From Micrococcales bacterium (GTDB lineage: Bacteria > Actinomycetota > Actinomycetes > Actinomycetales > CAWJMD01): 64,000 nt of DNA. Within the stretch, counting starts at the first letter, position 1, and the number at the start of each line of letters is the position of its first letter. Shown here piece after piece: positions 21,437 through 31,907 of the stretch. The stretch is taken from contig PDSI01000147.1 in the NCBI GenBank assembly GCA_002748415.1, positions 33,858-97,857 on the forward strand, read 5' to 3'. The notes below the pieces were generated by a model. It ran no database searches, was not told the DNA's origin, and worked only from the letters and a program-made list of their open reading frames with translations. Made by a program: the position numbers and the translations under genes.

Positions 21437-23509
21437 GTGCCACCTTCTGGTGATCAGCTGCCGCTGATCCCCGGCCGGGTGGGTCGCGCCGCACCGGTGG
21501 ATCCCGCCGCCGCGCTACCGGTGGCCGTGGTCGCGCTGGCTCATCCGCTGCCGCACTTGGACCAGCCGTTCGACTACCTGGTGCCGGCGAGGCTCGACGC
21601 CGACGTGCAGCCCGGGGTCCGGGTCAAGGTCCCGTTCGCCGGGCGCGACCTGGACGGGTTCGTATTGCGCCGGGTGCCACGCTCGGAACACCCTGGCACG
21701 TTACGGGCGATCCGGCGCACCGTCGGCACCGAACCGGTAGCCACCGCGCAGATCCTCGGCCTGGCCACCGCCGTCGCCCGCGCCCATGCCGGCACCACCG
21801 CCGACGTGCTGCGGCTGGCGATCCCACCCCGGCACGCTCGAGCCGAGACCCAGGTGCCACCGGCCGGGCCGGCGCCGCCGCTACCGGCGGCGGTACCGCT
21901 CGGGGAGTGGGCGAACTACCGGGGCGGTCCGGCGTTCCTGGACCGGGTCCGGGCCGGCGAGGCCCCCCGGGCTGTGCTCACCGCGCTGCCGGGTGCCGCC
22001 GGCGGCGGCCCGGACGACCCCACCGGGTGGGCCGCCCTGCTGGCCGCTGCCGCGTTGACCGCGGCCGCGGCCGGCCGCGGCTGCATCATCGCGGTGCCGG
22101 ACGGCGGTGACATCGACACCGTGCTGGCCGCCCTGGAACACGAACGTGAACGGCTCGACCCGCAACCCCCACCCGAGTGGATCGTCAGATACAGCGCCGA
22201 CCTCGGACCGGCACGGCGCTACCGGGCCTTCCTGGCCGCGCTGCGTGGGCACGCCCGCATCGTCGTCGGCACCCGGGCCGCCAGCTACGCCCCGGTGCGA
22301 GACCTGGGGTTGCTGATCTGCTGGGACGACGCCGACCCGTCCCATCGCGAACCCCGCGCGCCGTACCCGAGCACGCTGCGGGTGCTGCGGCAGCGGGCCG
22401 ACCTGGCCGGCGCGGCAGCGCTGGTGGCGGGCCATGGGCGATCCGTGGACGCGGCCCACCTGAGCGGCACCGGCTGGGCCAAGAGCCTGCCCGCCCGAGG
22501 CGAGGTGCTACGGGCCCGCACCGCGCTGGTCCATGTGACCGGCGAGGACTGGCACCTGGAGCGCGACCCGGCCGCGCGGGTGGCCCGCGTCCCCGGCCTG
22601 GCGCTGCGGGCCGCCCGGGACGCCCTGGCCGCCGGCCGGCCGGTGTTGTTCTGCGTGCCCCGGGCCGGGTACCGGCCCGCCTTGTCCTGCGCCCGCTGCC
22701 GCGCCCCGGCCCGCTGCCGGTCCTGCTCGGCCCGGCTCGCCTCCACCCACGCCGACGCGTCGCCGGCCTGCCCCACCTGCGGGCGCACCGAGCAGCGCTG
22801 GCGGTGTGCGCAGTGCGGCCACCACCACACCCGGGCGGCCGCGGTCGGGGTCCGGCGCACCGCGGAGGAAATCGGCGCCGCCCTGCCTGGGCAGGTGGTG
22901 CGCACCAGCTCGGGCGCCGCACCGGTGCGGACCGTCCCGGCCCGGGCGGGAGTCGCCCTGGCCACCCCCGGCGTCGAACCGGCCGTCGCCGGCGGCTACG
23001 GCGCCGTGGTCATCCTGGACACCTGGGTGAGCTTGAACCGCCCCGGACTGGGGGTGGCCCAGGACGCGGTGCACCGTTGGATGCGGGCCATGTCGCTGGC
23101 CGCCCCGGACGGGCGGGTCATCGTGGTGGGCGACCCGTCCGCGGCTCCCGTGCAGGCGCTGGTGCGGCACGACCCGGCCGGATTCGCCGACCGGGAACTG
23201 GCCGAACGGGCCACGCTCGGGCTGCCCCCGGCCGGTGTCCTGGCGGCCGTCACCGGGCGCGGGCCGGCCGTTGCGGGCCTGGCCGAGGCGGTGCGCTGGC
23301 CGGATAGCGCCACGGTCACCCCGATCGACCCGTCCCGGCTCATCGTGACCGGACCCGGCGAGGCCCGCGTCGATATCGCCACCCGGATCCGGCAAGGCCT
23401 GGGCGCCCTGGCCACGGCGAAACGCCCGCTGCCGCGGGTACGGATGGACGCCGACGTCATCGACGAGGACGCAGTTGGCGAGGTGAACGAGCAGCACCCG
23501 CCCCCGTAG
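21437..23509 (+). CDS. priA: PriA-like primosomal protein N', helicase-degenerate
   Basis: 690 residues with the PriA layout: a 3'-DNA-binding domain at the N-terminus, a helicase-like core and a zinc-binding region with eight cysteines (CARC, CRSC, CPTC, CAQC). As in other actinobacterial PriA proteins the ATPase motifs are lost. No GxxGxGK(T/S) Walker A is present where expected, around residues 185-200, and the DEAH-type box reads WDDAD. It probably acts in replication restart as a DNA-binding loader without helicase activity. Its stop codon TAG forms the first bases of the -10 element of def. Confidence 0.9.
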   Translation: MPPSGDQLPLIPGRVGRAAPVDPAAALPVAVVALAHPLPHLDQPFDYLVPARLDADVQPGVRVKVPFAGRDLDGFVLRRVPRSEHPGTLRAIRRTVGTEPVATAQILGLATAVARAHAGTTADVLRLAIPPRHARAETQVPPAGPAPPLPAAVPLGEWANYRGGPAFLDRVRAGEAPRAVLTALPGAAGGGPDDPTGWAALLAAAALTAAAAGRGCIIAVPDGGDIDTVLAALEHERERLDPQPPPEWIVRYSADLGPARRYRAFLAALRGHARIVVGTRAASYAPVRDLGLLICWDDADPSHREPRAPYPSTLRVLRQRADLAGAAALVAGHGRSVDAAHLSGTGWAKSLPARGEVLRARTALVHVTGEDWHLERDPAARVARVPGLALRAARDALAAGRPVLFCVPRAGYRPALSCARCRAPARCRSCSARLASTHADASPACPTCGRTEQRWRCAQCGHHHTRAAAVGVRRTAEEIGAALPGQVVRTSSGAAPVRTVPARAGVALATPGVEPAVAGGYGAVVILDTWVSLNRPGLGVAQDAVHRWMRAMSLAAPDGRVIVVGDPSAAPVQALVRHDPAGFADRELAERATLGLPPAGVLAAVTGRGPAVAGLAEAVRWPDSATVTPIDPSRLIVTGPGEARVDIATRIRQGLGALATAKRPLPRVRMDADVIDEDAVGEVNEQHPPP

Positions 23510-23512
23510 ACT
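23507..23512 (+). promoter_or_regulatory. Candidate leaderless -10 element of def
   Basis: TAGACT begins with the priA stop codon and lies six bases before the def GTG. No ribosome-binding site precedes def, so a leaderless transcript is plausible in addition to read-through from priA. Confidence 0.5.
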
Positions 23513-23518
23513 TCCCGG

Positions 23519-24064
23519 GTGGCGATTCAACCTATCCGGCTGTTCGGCGACCCGGTGCTGCGCACCACGGCGGAACCGGTCACCGACTTCGACAAACAAA
23601 TCCGGCAACTGGTCAAAGACCTCGAGGACACGATGATGAACGCGCCGGGCGTCGGCCTGGCCGCCCCCCAGATCGGCGTCTCGCTGCGGGTCTTCACCTA
23701 CTACGTCGACGGCGAGCTCGGCCACCTGATCAACCCGCAACTGCAGCTGAGCGAGGAGGTCTTGGAGGACGACGAGGGCTGCCTGTCGTTCCCGGGACTG
23801 ACGTTCCCGTGCATTCGCGCCGCCGACGTGGTCGCCCACGGCTTCGACATGTACGGCGAACCCAAGGTCATCCTCGGCAGCGACCTGCTGGCCCGGGCGA
23901 TCCAGCACGAGACCGACCACCTGGACGGGGTGCTGTTCATCGACCGGCTGGACCGCACCCAGCGCAAGCTGGCGATGAAAGCGATCCGGGAGGCGAACTG
24001 GACCGGCCAGCCCGCCCCCCAGATCAAGATCAGTCCGCACTCCACGTTCGGACGGGGCATGTGA
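23519..24064 (+). CDS. def: Peptide deformylase
   Basis: Metallohydrolase that removes the formyl group from new proteins. All three motifs are present: [18 protein letters not shown] with the metal-binding cysteine, and QHETDHLDG with the HExxH metal site. At 181 residues it has normal length. The GTG start at 23519 has no Shine-Dalgarno sequence. It lies next to fmt, whose product adds the formyl group to initiator tRNA. Confidence 0.96.
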   Translation: MAIQPIRLFGDPVLRTTAEPVTDFDKQIRQLVKDLEDTMMNAPGVGLAAPQIGVSLRVFTYYVDGELGHLINPQLQLSEEVLEDDEGCLSFPGLTFPCIRAADVVAHGFDMYGEPKVILGSDLLARAIQHETDHLDGVLFIDRLDRTQRKLAMKAIREANWTGQPAPQIKISPHSTFGRGM

Positions 24065-24113
24065 ACGGGAGGGCCACGGTGAACAAGAGGAGAAGGTTGA
24101 ACAGGACGGGCAC

Positions 24114-25115
24114 GTGAAGCTGCTGTTCGCGGGCACCCCGCAGGCGGCAGTGCCGGCCTTGCAGGCCTTGCTGGCCAGCGACCACGACGTCGTCGGGGTG
24201 CTGACCCGCCCGGACGCTCGCGCCGGGCGCGGCCGCCGGTCGGCGCAGCCGCAGTACAGCCCGGTCAAACAGGTCGCCCTGCGGGCGGGCCTGCCGGTGC
24301 TGCAGCCGGCCCGGCTGGACGATGCGGCGCAGGCCGAGATCGCCGGACTCGCCCCGGACTGCTGCCCGGTGGTGGCCTACGGGAACCTGTTGCCGGCCGC
24401 CGCGCTGGCCGTTCCCCCGCTGGGCTGGGTGAACCTGCACTTCTCGCTACTGCCCGCCTGGCGAGGCGCCGCACCGGTCCAGCACGCCGTCATCAACGGC
24501 GACGACATCACCGGCGCCACCGTTTTCGTGGTGGAAGAAGACATGGACACCGGCCCGGTGCTGTCCACCCTCAGCGAGCCCGTCCAACCCGCACAGACCG
24601 CCGGCGAGCTGCTGGATCGGCTGGCCCAGGCCGGCGCGGACCTGCTGCTGTCCACCCTGGACGGGCTGGCCGCCGGTGCGTTGACCCCCGTGCCGCAGCC
24701 CGCGGACGGGGTGTCCTACGCACCCAAGATCAGCACCGCGGACGCCCGGGTTCGCTGGAGCCACCCGGCCCAGTCCGTCGACCGGCGGATTCGTGGCTGC
24801 ACCCCCGCTCCCGGCGCGTGGACCGGGTGGCATGACGAACGGCTCAAGATCGGCCCGGTCAGCCTGGAGCCGGCAGCACCGGCACTGTCATCTGGTCCGG
24901 CACCGGCACCTGATGAGGCACTGGCGCCCGGTGAGCTGTCGGTCACCAAGGCCGGGGTGCTGGTCGGTACCGCCACCACCGCGGTGCGGCTCGGGCAGGT
25001 GCAGCCCGCCGGCAAGAAGCCGATGCCCGCCACCGACTGGGCGCGTGGAGCGCGGGTCCAGCCGGGGGACAGGTTCGCCGACGGTACCGGCTTGGGCACC
25101 CAAGCCGGTCCGTGA
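24114..25115 (+). CDS. fmt: Methionyl-tRNA formyltransferase
   Basis: Formylates initiator Met-tRNA with 10-formyltetrahydrofolate. The N-terminal formyltransferase domain has [19 protein letters not shown] and the catalytic Asn-His-Asp set, including the aspartate in DMDTGPVLS. The C-terminal tRNA-binding OB-like domain contains an Ala/Pro-rich insert (about residues 245-270). At 333 residues it is slightly long. GTG 24114 is used; the stop overlaps the start of rsmB (GTGA). Confidence 0.95.
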   Translation: MKLLFAGTPQAAVPALQALLASDHDVVGVLTRPDARAGRGRRSAQPQYSPVKQVALRAGLPVLQPARLDDAAQAEIAGLAPDCCPVVAYGNLLPAAALAVPPLGWVNLHFSLLPAWRGAAPVQHAVINGDDITGATVFVVEEDMDTGPVLSTLSEPVQPAQTAGELLDRLAQAGADLLLSTLDGLAAGALTPVPQPADGVSYAPKISTADARVRWSHPAQSVDRRIRGCTPAPGAWTGWHDERLKIGPVSLEPAAPALSSGPAPAPDEALAPGELSVTKAGVLVGTATTAVRLGQVQPAGKKPMPATDWARGARVQPGDRFADGTGLGTQAGP

Positions 25116-26551
25116 TGGCCGCCGCTCGCCGGGCCCCCGCCCGGTCCAGGCCGCGTCGCGGCGACCCGGTTCGCACCGTCGTACTGCAGGTGTTGCGCGA
25201 GGTGGCCGAGTCCGACTCCTACGCCAACCTGCTGTTGCCGGTGGCGCTGCGCCGCGCCGGGCTGACCGGGCGCGACGCGGCGCTGGCCACCGAACTGACC
25301 TACGGCACCCTGCGCGGTGCCGGCACCTACGACGCCATCCTGTCCACCTGTGTGCACCAGGACCTGGGCGGTCTGGACCCCGGCGTGCTGGAACTGCTGC
25401 GGTTGGGCAGCCACCAGCTGCTACGCACCCGCATCCCCACCCACGCCGCGGTCGGCGAGACCGTCGCCCTGGCCAGGGCGAGCGTCGGATCCGGGGCCAG
25501 CGGGCTGGTCAATGCGGTGCTGCGGAAGGTGGCCGCCCGCAGCTGGGATGCCTGGCTGGAGATCATCACCGCCGGTGTCGGCGACCCGGACCGCAGGCTG
25601 GCGCTGCTGCATGCTCACCCGGTGTGGATCGTGCGGGCGCTGCGGATGGCGCTGGCCGGTTCGGACGATCCGGCTGGCGAACTGGTGGCCGCACTGGCCG
25701 CGAACAACGAACCGCCCCGGGTCACCCTGCTGGCCGTGCCCGGGCTGATCGACGTGCCCGGCCTGGCCCGGCAGGCCGCGGCCGCCGGGATCCAGACGCA
25801 GCCCGGCCGGTTCTCGCCGTGGGCACTGCGACTGGCCGGCCGGGACCCGGCAGCGTTGCCTGCGGTGGCGCAGCGGTGCGCGCGGGTGCAGGACGAAGGC
25901 AGCCAGCTGGTCGCCGGTGCGCTGGCCGGCTTGCCGGTCCACGGCGGCGAACAGCACTGGATGGACCTGTGCGCCGGACCCGGCGGCAAGACCGCGGTGC
26001 TGGCCGGGCTGGCCCCCGCCGGGGTGCGGGTGACCGCCGTGGAGCCCGCAGCGCACCGGGCCCGGTTGGTCGAAGACGCCCTGCCGGCGCAGCTGGCCGG
26101 CCGGGTCGAGGTGCGCACCGGTGACGGGCGCGACCCCGCGGTGACCGGGCAGCCCGGCCCGGGGTGGGCGGGTTACGACCGGGTATTGGTGGACACGCCC
26201 TGCACCGGATTGGGGGCGCTGCGCCGCCGGCCGGAGGCGCGGTGGCGGCGGCAGCCGGGGGACCTGGCCGCCCTCGGGCCGCTGCAACGGGAGCTGTTGA
26301 GCGCGGCGGTCCGGATGACCCGCCCGGGCGGGATCATCGCCTACACCACGTGTTCACCGCATCCGGCGGAGACCGCTGCCGTCGTGCAGGACGTGCTGGG
26401 TGGGCGCGACGACGTCAGCCTGGTGGACGCGGCCCCGGCGTTGCCTGGGCAAGTGCCGGCCGCGGCGCTCGGACCTTTCGCCCAGTTGTGGACCCACCGG
26501 CACGGCACGGATGCGATGTTCCTGGCCCTGCTGCGCGTACTCAACCGGTAG
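25112..26551 (+). CDS. rsmB: 16S rRNA (cytosine-967-C5)-methyltransferase RsmB
   Basis: SAM-dependent rRNA methyltransferase of 479 residues. The N-terminal NusB-like RNA-binding domain (about 25-150) is followed by the methyltransferase fold with the SAM loop [16 protein letters not shown], the active-site motif [18 protein letters not shown] and the catalytic cysteine in [10 protein letters not shown]. It overlaps fmt by four bases (GTG 25112; ATG 25115 is also possible). Its last 11 bases overlap the convergent GGDEF gene. Confidence 0.95.
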   Translation: MMAAARRAPARSRPRRGDPVRTVVLQVLREVAESDSYANLLLPVALRRAGLTGRDAALATELTYGTLRGAGTYDAILSTCVHQDLGGLDPGVLELLRLGSHQLLRTRIPTHAAVGETVALARASVGSGASGLVNAVLRKVAARSWDAWLEIITAGVGDPDRRLALLHAHPVWIVRALRMALAGSDDPAGELVAALAANNEPPRVTLLAVPGLIDVPGLARQAAAAGIQTQPGRFSPWALRLAGRDPAALPAVAQRCARVQDEGSQLVAGALAGLPVHGGEQHWMDLCAGPGGKTAVLAGLAPAGVRVTAVEPAAHRARLVEDALPAQLAGRVEVRTGDGRDPAVTGQPGPGWAGYDRVLVDTPCTGLGALRRRPEARWRRQPGDLAALGPLQRELLSAAVRMTRPGGIIAYTTCSPHPAETAAVVQDVLGGRDDVSLVDAAPALPGQVPAAALGPFAQLWTHRHGTDAMFLALLRVLNR

Positions 26552-27797
26552 AGGCCCGGCGCGGGCGAATGTCGAACCGGCCGATTCCGGCGCCCACTGC
26601 GGCCACCGCCCGGTTGCGCCCGGACGCCTTGGCCACGTACATGGCCTTGTCAGCGTGCAGCAGCAACTGATCCCACTGTTGCGAACCGGCTACCCCCGGG
26701 TGCTGGTCGCTACCCGCGACACCCACACTGATGGTCACCTGGTACCCCGGCTCGAGCTCCTCGCCCCACGGCAGCGCGGCCACCGCGTCCCGCAGCCGCT
26801 CGCCCAGCCGGGCCGCCGCGTCCTGGGTGGTGTCCGGCAGCAACAGGGCGAATTCCTCCCCGCCGATGCGGGCCAGCACGTCGTCCTCGCGAACCAGGGT
26901 CGACAGTGTTCCGGCGATCTTGCGCAGGACCTGATCGCCCACCGCGTGCCCGAAGCTGTCGTTGATCTCCTTGAAATGGTCGATGTCGACCATCACCAGG
27001 GAGTGGGTGCGGTCGTGCATGAACGGGTCGGTGAGGGTGTTCATCAGCCGGCGCCGGTTGTACAGGCCGGTCAGATCGTCGCGCTGGGACAGTTCGTCCA
27101 GTTCGGCGGTCAGTTTGCGTTGCCGGTGCAGCACCTCCTGCAGCTCCTGGGTGCGTTCGTTGACCCGGCGTTCGAGGTCGCTGTTGGCCCTGCTCAGTTC
27201 GGCGGTCAGCTGAGCGTTGTCGGCCAGCCCCGCATCGAGTGCGCCCAGCACCCGGTCGAAGCTGAACGACCCGAGCGCGCAGGTGACACCGATCATGGTG
27301 ATCAGGGCGGCGTACAGGGTCACGTCCGGGCCGGTGACGGTGGTGGCGGGCAGGTGGGGCAGCAGGGGCCAGACCAGGACGGAACCGACGCAGAGGGTGA
27401 CGAGGAAGAGGACGAAGCGCCAGCTTTGCGTCCAGGCTCCGAGCACCAGGATGAACAGCAGCCCGATGATGGCGGTCGTGGGGTCGTGTTCGACGTCCAG
27501 CGCGTAGAGGTTGACGGCCACCGCGACCGGAAGGAGGAAGGACAGAGCCAGGTGGAGCTTGCCGGACAGGATCAGGGGAATGCCCGCTACGAACGGCCAA
27601 GCCCCCACCACCAGCAGGGGTATCGACGTCGAACCGGCCTCGCACGCCAGCAACAGCAGGCCGAGAATCAGGCAGAGAAGTCCGACCGGGACCATCAGGA
27701 TCAGGTGAAAACGGACGCGCAGGGCGTGGCTGGGATGCGGCTGGCCCTGCGAGGCAAGCCGTTCCGCCAGCCGAAGAACCCGGCGCAGTGTGGTCAT
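26541..27797 (-). CDS. Membrane-bound diguanylate cyclase (GGEEF)
   Basis: Predicted to make cyclic di-GMP from two GTP. 418 residues: about six membrane segments (roughly 30-200), a coiled-coil linker ([19 protein letters not shown] region), then a GGDEF domain with intact catalytic GGEEF. The inhibitory I-site RxxD (REDD) is five residues upstream, so product inhibition is expected. [12 protein letters not shown] and [14 protein letters not shown] are textbook. It separates rsmB and rpe, which are usually adjacent in actinobacteria, and its start codon is only 26 bases from the rpe start on the other strand. Confidence 0.93.
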   Translation of the reverse strand: MTTLRRVLRLAERLASQGQPHPSHALRVRFHLILMVPVGLLCLILGLLLLACEAGSTSIPLLVVGAWPFVAGIPLILSGKLHLALSFLLPVAVAVNLYALDVEHDPTTAIIGLLFILVLGAWTQSWRFVLFLVTLCVGSVLVWPLLPHLPATTVTGPDVTLYAALITMIGVTCALGSFSFDRVLGALDAGLADNAQLTAELSRANSDLERRVNERTQELQEVLHRQRKLTAELDELSQRDDLTGLYNRRRLMNTLTDPFMHDRTHSLVMVDIDHFKEINDSFGHAVGDQVLRKIAGTLSTLVREDDVLARIGGEEFALLLPDTTQDAAARLGERLRDAVAALPWGEELEPGYQVTISVGVAGSDQHPGVAGSQQWDQLLLHADKAMYVAKASGRNRAVAAVGAGIGRFDIRPRRASTG

Positions 27798-27811
27798 CCG
27801 CTTCGCTCACC

Positions 27812-27817
27812 TATGGT
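27812..27817 (+). promoter_or_regulatory. Candidate leaderless -10 element of rpe
   Basis: TATGGT lies six bases before the rpe ATG, inside the 26-base gap between the divergent GGDEF gene and rpe. There is no ribosome-binding site before the ATG. Confidence 0.45.
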
Positions 27818-27823
27818 GTGGAC

Positions 27824-28516
27824 ATGGGCATCGCCATCTCACCGAGCATTCTCAGTAGCGACTTCGCGAACCTCTCTGCAGAATTGTCGCGGATCGAGTC
27901 GGCCGATTGGGCCCATATCGACGTAATGGACAATCATTTTGTCCCCAACCTGACCATCGGCCAGCCGGTCGTGGAGGCGTTGGCCAAGGTCAGCCCGGTG
28001 CCCATCGACGCGCACCTGATGATCGAGGACCCCGACCGATGGGCACCGGGGTACGTGGAGGCCGGTGCCGCCAGCGTCACTTTCCATGTCGAGGCCGCTA
28101 CCGCCCCGTTCCGGTTGTCCCGCCAGCTGCGCACGATGGGGGCGAAGGTGGGGATGGCCCTGCGCCCGGCGACCCCGGTGGAACCGATGATCGACCTGCT
28201 GCCCGCGATGGACATGCTGTTGATCATGACCGTGGAGCCGGGTTTCGGCGGCCAGTCGTTCCTGGCAGCGACGCTGCCCAAGATCCGGCGGGCCCGGCGG
28301 GCCATCGATGCCAGCGGCCTGCAGATCGCGTTACAGGTCGACGGCGGGGTCGGCCAATCGAGCATCGAGCAGTGTGCGGAAGCCGGCGCCGACGTTTTCG
28401 TGGCCGGTTCGGCGGTCTACGGAGCCGACGATATCGCCGGCCGCATCGCGGGGCTGCGCCAGGCTGCGCAAGCTGCCCACGACCGGCGCACGCCCGGTGG
28501 TGGCACGCCCGAGTAG
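27824..28516 (+). CDS. rpe: Ribulose-phosphate 3-epimerase
   Basis: Interconverts ribulose 5-phosphate and xylulose 5-phosphate. TIM-barrel motifs are clear: [28 protein letters not shown] with metal-binding His/Asp, [21 protein letters not shown] and QVDGGV. ATG 27824 (230 residues) fits family N-termini; GTG 27818 and GTG 27788 are in frame but add unconserved residues. In relatives riboflavin genes follow rpe; here hisE follows after 66 bases. Confidence 0.95.
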   Translation: MGIAISPSILSSDFANLSAELSRIESADWAHIDVMDNHFVPNLTIGQPVVEALAKVSPVPIDAHLMIEDPDRWAPGYVEAGAASVTFHVEAATAPFRLSRQLRTMGAKVGMALRPATPVEPMIDLLPAMDMLLIMTVEPGFGGQSFLAATLPKIRRARRAIDASGLQIALQVDGGVGQSSIEQCAEAGADVFVAGSAVYGADDIAGRIAGLRQAAQAAHDRRTPGGGTPE

Positions 28517-28582
28517 GGAACCGGCCGCGGATACCTCTACCCTTGGCGGAAAGCGATTGTGCCGACAAGGAGAACAAGGGAC

Positions 28583-28846
28583 GTGAAGACGTTCGAGGGG
28601 CTGTGGGCCGAGCTGCGCAGCAGGGCGCAGGAACGTCCCGCCGGTTCCGGTACCGTCACCGCGCTGGACGCGGGTGTGCACGCCATCGGCAAGAAGGTGG
28701 TGGAGGAGGCGGCGGAGGTGTGGATGGCCGCCGAGTACGAGTCGCCGCAACGGGCCGCCGAGGAGATCTCCCAGCTGCTGTACCACGTGCAGGTGATGAT
28801 GCTGGCCACCGGGGTGGCCTTGGAAGACGTGTACGAGCAGTTGTGA
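28583..28846 (+). CDS. hisE: Phosphoribosyl-ATP diphosphatase
   Basis: Second step of histidine synthesis, cleaving pyrophosphate from phosphoribosyl-ATP. At 87 residues it is a standalone HisE with the all-alpha MazG-like motif [17 protein letters not shown] and [21 protein letters not shown] 28583 follows AAGGAG (28567-28572); the upstream GTG 28559 adds unconserved residues. hisG follows after 91 bases, the usual actinobacterial pair. Confidence 0.95.
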   Translation: MKTFEGLWAELRSRAQERPAGSGTVTALDAGVHAIGKKVVEEAAEVWMAAEYESPQRAAEEISQLLYHVQVMMLATGVALEDVYEQL

Positions 28847-28937
28847 GCCGCCTCGCCGGGGCAACCACCTGCGCGCCGGCCGCTACGTACCGAACCGAAA
28901 CGAGTGGTGCACCAGCGCACCCAGGAGGAGAGTGCCG

Positions 28938-29792
28938 ATGCTGCGCGTCGCGGTCCCGAACAAAGGGTCCTTGTCCGAGCCGGCCGAGCGGATCCTGTCC
29001 GAGGCCGGGTACCCGGCGCGCCGGGACGGCAAACAGCTGACGGCGATCGATGAGCAGAACGGTATCCACCTGTTCTTCCTGCGTCCCCGAGACATCGCCG
29101 TGTACGTGGGAGCCGGAACCCTGCACGCCGGTATCACCGGCCGGGACCTGCTCTTGGACGCCAGGGTCGCGGCCACCGAGGTGATGGGCCTGGGGTTCGC
29201 CCGGTCCACCTTCCGGTTCGCTGCCCGGCCGGGCACCGCGTCTTCGCTGGCGGACATGTCCGGGCTACGGGTGGCCACCAGCTACTCCCACCTGGTGGCC
29301 GACTACTTGGCCCGCCACCACGTGGACGCCCCGGTGTGGCGGCTGGACGGAGCGGTCGAGGGCGCGGTCGAGTTGGGGGTGGCCGACGTCATCGCCGACG
29401 TGGTGCAGACCGGCAGCACATTGCGGGCGGCCGGGTTGGAGGTGTTCGGGGAGCCGATCCTGGAATCCGAGGCGGTGCTGATCCGCGCCGAAGGGCAGCT
29501 GGACGCCGAGGTATCGCAGGCCCTCACCGTGCTCGGGCGCCGGCTGAACGGGGTGCTGGTGGCTCGCAAGTATGTGCTGATGGACTACGACATCCGGGTC
29601 GAACTACTGGAGTCGGCCGTCGAGATCACCCCCGGGCTGGAATCGCCGACGGTCTCCCCGCTGGCCGACCCGCAGTGGGTGGCGGTGCGGGCCATGGTCG
29701 AACGCCGCAGCACCAACGCCGCGATGGACAAGCTGTACGCGCTCGGGGCCAGGGCGATCCTGGTCACCACCATCCACGCCTGCCGGATGTGA
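28938..29792 (+). CDS. hisG: ATP phosphoribosyltransferase, long form
   Basis: First and feedback-regulated step of histidine synthesis. 284 residues is the long HisG type with a C-terminal ACT-like regulatory domain. LRVAVPNKGSLSEPA starts the catalytic domain and LDGAVEGAVELGVADVIAD is the conserved PRPP/ATP region. ATG 28938 is nine bases after AGGAGG (28923-28928); GTG 28932 is too close. The next gene (PH domain) converges after 10 bases. Confidence 0.95.
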   Translation: MLRVAVPNKGSLSEPAERILSEAGYPARRDGKQLTAIDEQNGIHLFFLRPRDIAVYVGAGTLHAGITGRDLLLDARVAATEVMGLGFARSTFRFAARPGTASSLADMSGLRVATSYSHLVADYLARHHVDAPVWRLDGAVEGAVELGVADVIADVVQTGSTLRAAGLEVFGEPILESEAVLIRAEGQLDAEVSQALTVLGRRLNGVLVARKYVLMDYDIRVELLESAVEITPGLESPTVSPLADPQWVAVRAMVERRSTNAAMDKLYALGARAILVTTIHACRM

Positions 29793-29802
29793 CGCGGCTG
29801 GC

Positions 29803-30246
29803 TCAGTCCGGCGCGTCGGCCTGGTTGTGCAGCGCCACCAGCTCGGCCAGCCGGGTGGCTTCCGTCCTGGTGTGCTGCGCGCCATCGGCCCGCTGAATCC
29901 CCATCACCGACAAGGTATCGCCGTCGGAGAGGTCCAGCCGGACCCACGGATCGTCGCCGAGCCGGACGTTGACGATCTGGGCCCACTCCAGCGAGGTCGT
30001 GTGGATCAGGTTCCGCACCCGCAGGCCGGTGGCGGAGGGGATGGCCGCAACGGTGGCCTGCCGGTAGAGCACGGCGGCGATGAGCAATCCCACTGCGACG
30101 AACCCGATCCGGTCCAGGGCTTCCGCACCCGGCACGAACACGGCCAGCGCCACCATCGCGACCACGATGCCGACCGCGAACGTGTACGCGATCGGCCGGG
30201 CGCGCATCGGGCGGAACGGCTGGTACAGATCTGGGTCCTTGCCCAC
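29803..30246 (-). CDS. Small membrane protein with bacterial PH-like domain
   Basis: 147 residues: a short cytoplasmic start, two membrane segments (about residues 20-40 and 45-65), and a C-terminal bacterial PH-like domain with the family-typical pattern TGLRVRNLIHTTSLEWAQIV followed by LDLSDG. Function is unknown. A gene of this kind lies beside hisG in many actinobacteria, but on the opposite strand here. It ends close to hisG. Confidence 0.8.
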   Translation of the reverse strand: MGKDPDLYQPFRPMRARPIAYTFAVGIVVAMVALAVFVPGAEALDRIGFVAVGLLIAAVLYRQATVAAIPSATGLRVRNLIHTTSLEWAQIVNVRLGDDPWVRLDLSDGDTLSVMGIQRADGAQHTRTEATRLAELVALHNQADAPD

Positions 30247-30298
30247 AACGGCACTGTAGTCCAGCTTGGGTATCGCCGTCCCGCCCGGCTCCTGCGGG

Positions 30299-31813
30299 TC
30301 AGGAGTCTTCCTGTACCCAGTCCAAGGTGCGCTGGACGGCCCTGTCCCATTCCTTGTACAGCTGGTCGATGTCCTTGCTGTCCATCTGCGGTTCCCAGCG
30401 CTTGTCCTCGGCCCACTGCTTGCGCAGGTCGTCCTCGTCCTTCCAGAAACCGACGGCGAGCCCGGCCGCGTAGGCAGCGCCGAGCGCCGTGGTCTCGGTG
30501 ATCTGCGGGCGGATGACGGGTACGCCGAGCAGGTCGGCCTGGAACTGCATGAGGGTCTCGTTGGCCACCATGCCGCCGTCGACCTTCAGCTCGGTCAGGT
30601 CGACCCCTGAGTCGGCGTTCATCGCATCCATCACCTCACGGCTCTGGAACGCGACCGCCTCCAGCGCCGCCCGGGCGATGTGGTTGCGGTTGGCGTAGCG
30701 GGTCAGGCCGACGATGACCCCGCGAGCATCGGACCGCCAGCGCGGGGCGAACAGGCCGGAGAACGCCGGCACCACGTACACCCCGCCGTTGTCCTCGACC
30801 TCCTTGGCCAGGTCCTCCACTTCGGGTGCGGAGGAGATCAGCCTGAGGTTGTCCCGCAGCCACTGCACCAGCGACCCGGTGACGGCGATCGAGCCCTCCA
30901 GCGCGTACACCTGCGGCTGGTCGCCGATCTTGTAGCAGACCGTGGTGAGCAGGCCGTTCTTGCTCATCACCTTCTCGGTGCCGGTGTTCAGCAGCATGAA
31001 GTTGCCGGTGCCGTAGGTGTTCTTGGCGGTGCCGGGCTCGAAGCAGACCTGCCCGAAGGTGGCGGCCTGCTGGTCGCCGAGGATGCCGGCGATGGGCACA
31101 CCGGTCAGCAGCCCGTGTTCGCGGCCCGTGCCGTACTCCTCGGAGGAGGAGCGGATCTGCGGCAGCATGGACATGTACAGGCCCATGTCGGCGACGATGT
31201 CCTCGTCCCAGTCCAGCGTCTCCAAGTCCATCATCAGGGTGCGGGAGGCGTTGGTGACGTCGGTGACGTGCACCCCGCCGTCGACGCCGCCGGTCATGTT
31301 CCACACCAGCCAGGTGTCCATGTTCCCGAACAGCAGGTCACCGGCCTGTGCCTTGGCCCTGGCTCCCTCGACGTTGTCCAGGATCCAGCGGGCCTTGGGC
31401 CCGGAGAAGTAGGTGGCCAGCGGCAGGCCGACCTTGGCCTTGTATCGTTCGGCGCCGCCGCCCAGGTCACCGAGTTCCCGGCAGATCTTGTCCGTACGGG
31501 TGTCCTGCCAGACGATCGCGTTGTACACCGGTTCGCCGGTGGTCTTGTCCCAGACCATCGCGGTCTCGCGCTGGTTGGTGATGCCCACGGCGGCGATGTC
31601 GCGGTTGTTCAGCGACGCCTGGGACAGCGCGTTCGCGACCACTTCGCGAGTGTTGTTCCAGATTTCCTTCGGGTTGTGCTCGACCCAGCCGGCCTTGGGG
31701 AAGATCTGCTCGTGCTCCATTTGGCCGACCGAGACGACCTTGCCGTCCTGGTCGAAAATCATGCACCTGGTCGAGGTGGTTCCCTGGTCGATGGCGGCGA
31801 TATGAGTGCCCAT
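30299..31813 (-). CDS. glpK: Glycerol kinase
   Basis: Phosphorylates glycerol to glycerol 3-phosphate. An FGGY-family kinase of 504 residues with [13 protein letters not shown] at the N-terminus, the glycerol-binding motif [11 protein letters not shown], and [17 protein letters not shown] near the C-terminus. ATG at 31813 (minus strand) is preceded by GGAGAGA. It follows glpF by 94 bases and the two probably form an operon. No glpD or glpR is in the window. Confidence 0.96.
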   Translation of the reverse strand: MGTHIAAIDQGTTSTRCMIFDQDGKVVSVGQMEHEQIFPKAGWVEHNPKEIWNNTREVVANALSQASLNNRDIAAVGITNQRETAMVWDKTTGEPVYNAIVWQDTRTDKICRELGDLGGGAERYKAKVGLPLATYFSGPKARWILDNVEGARAKAQAGDLLFGNMDTWLVWNMTGGVDGGVHVTDVTNASRTLMMDLETLDWDEDIVADMGLYMSMLPQIRSSSEEYGTGREHGLLTGVPIAGILGDQQAATFGQVCFEPGTAKNTYGTGNFMLLNTGTEKVMSKNGLLTTVCYKIGDQPQVYALEGSIAVTGSLVQWLRDNLRLISSAPEVEDLAKEVEDNGGVYVVPAFSGLFAPRWRSDARGVIVGLTRYANRNHIARAALEAVAFQSREVMDAMNADSGVDLTELKVDGGMVANETLMQFQADLLGVPVIRPQITETTALGAAYAAGLAVGFWKDEDDLRKQWAEDKRWEPQMDSKDIDQLYKEWDRAVQRTLDWVQEDS

Positions 31814-31907
31814 CGGTCTCTCCAAACGTCGGTGTTCGGTTAACGAATTGTCATCCGGGTACGGGGTAGCAGTGCGGAGGGTGCGGTACCGCTTGGCGAT
31901 CGGGGGC

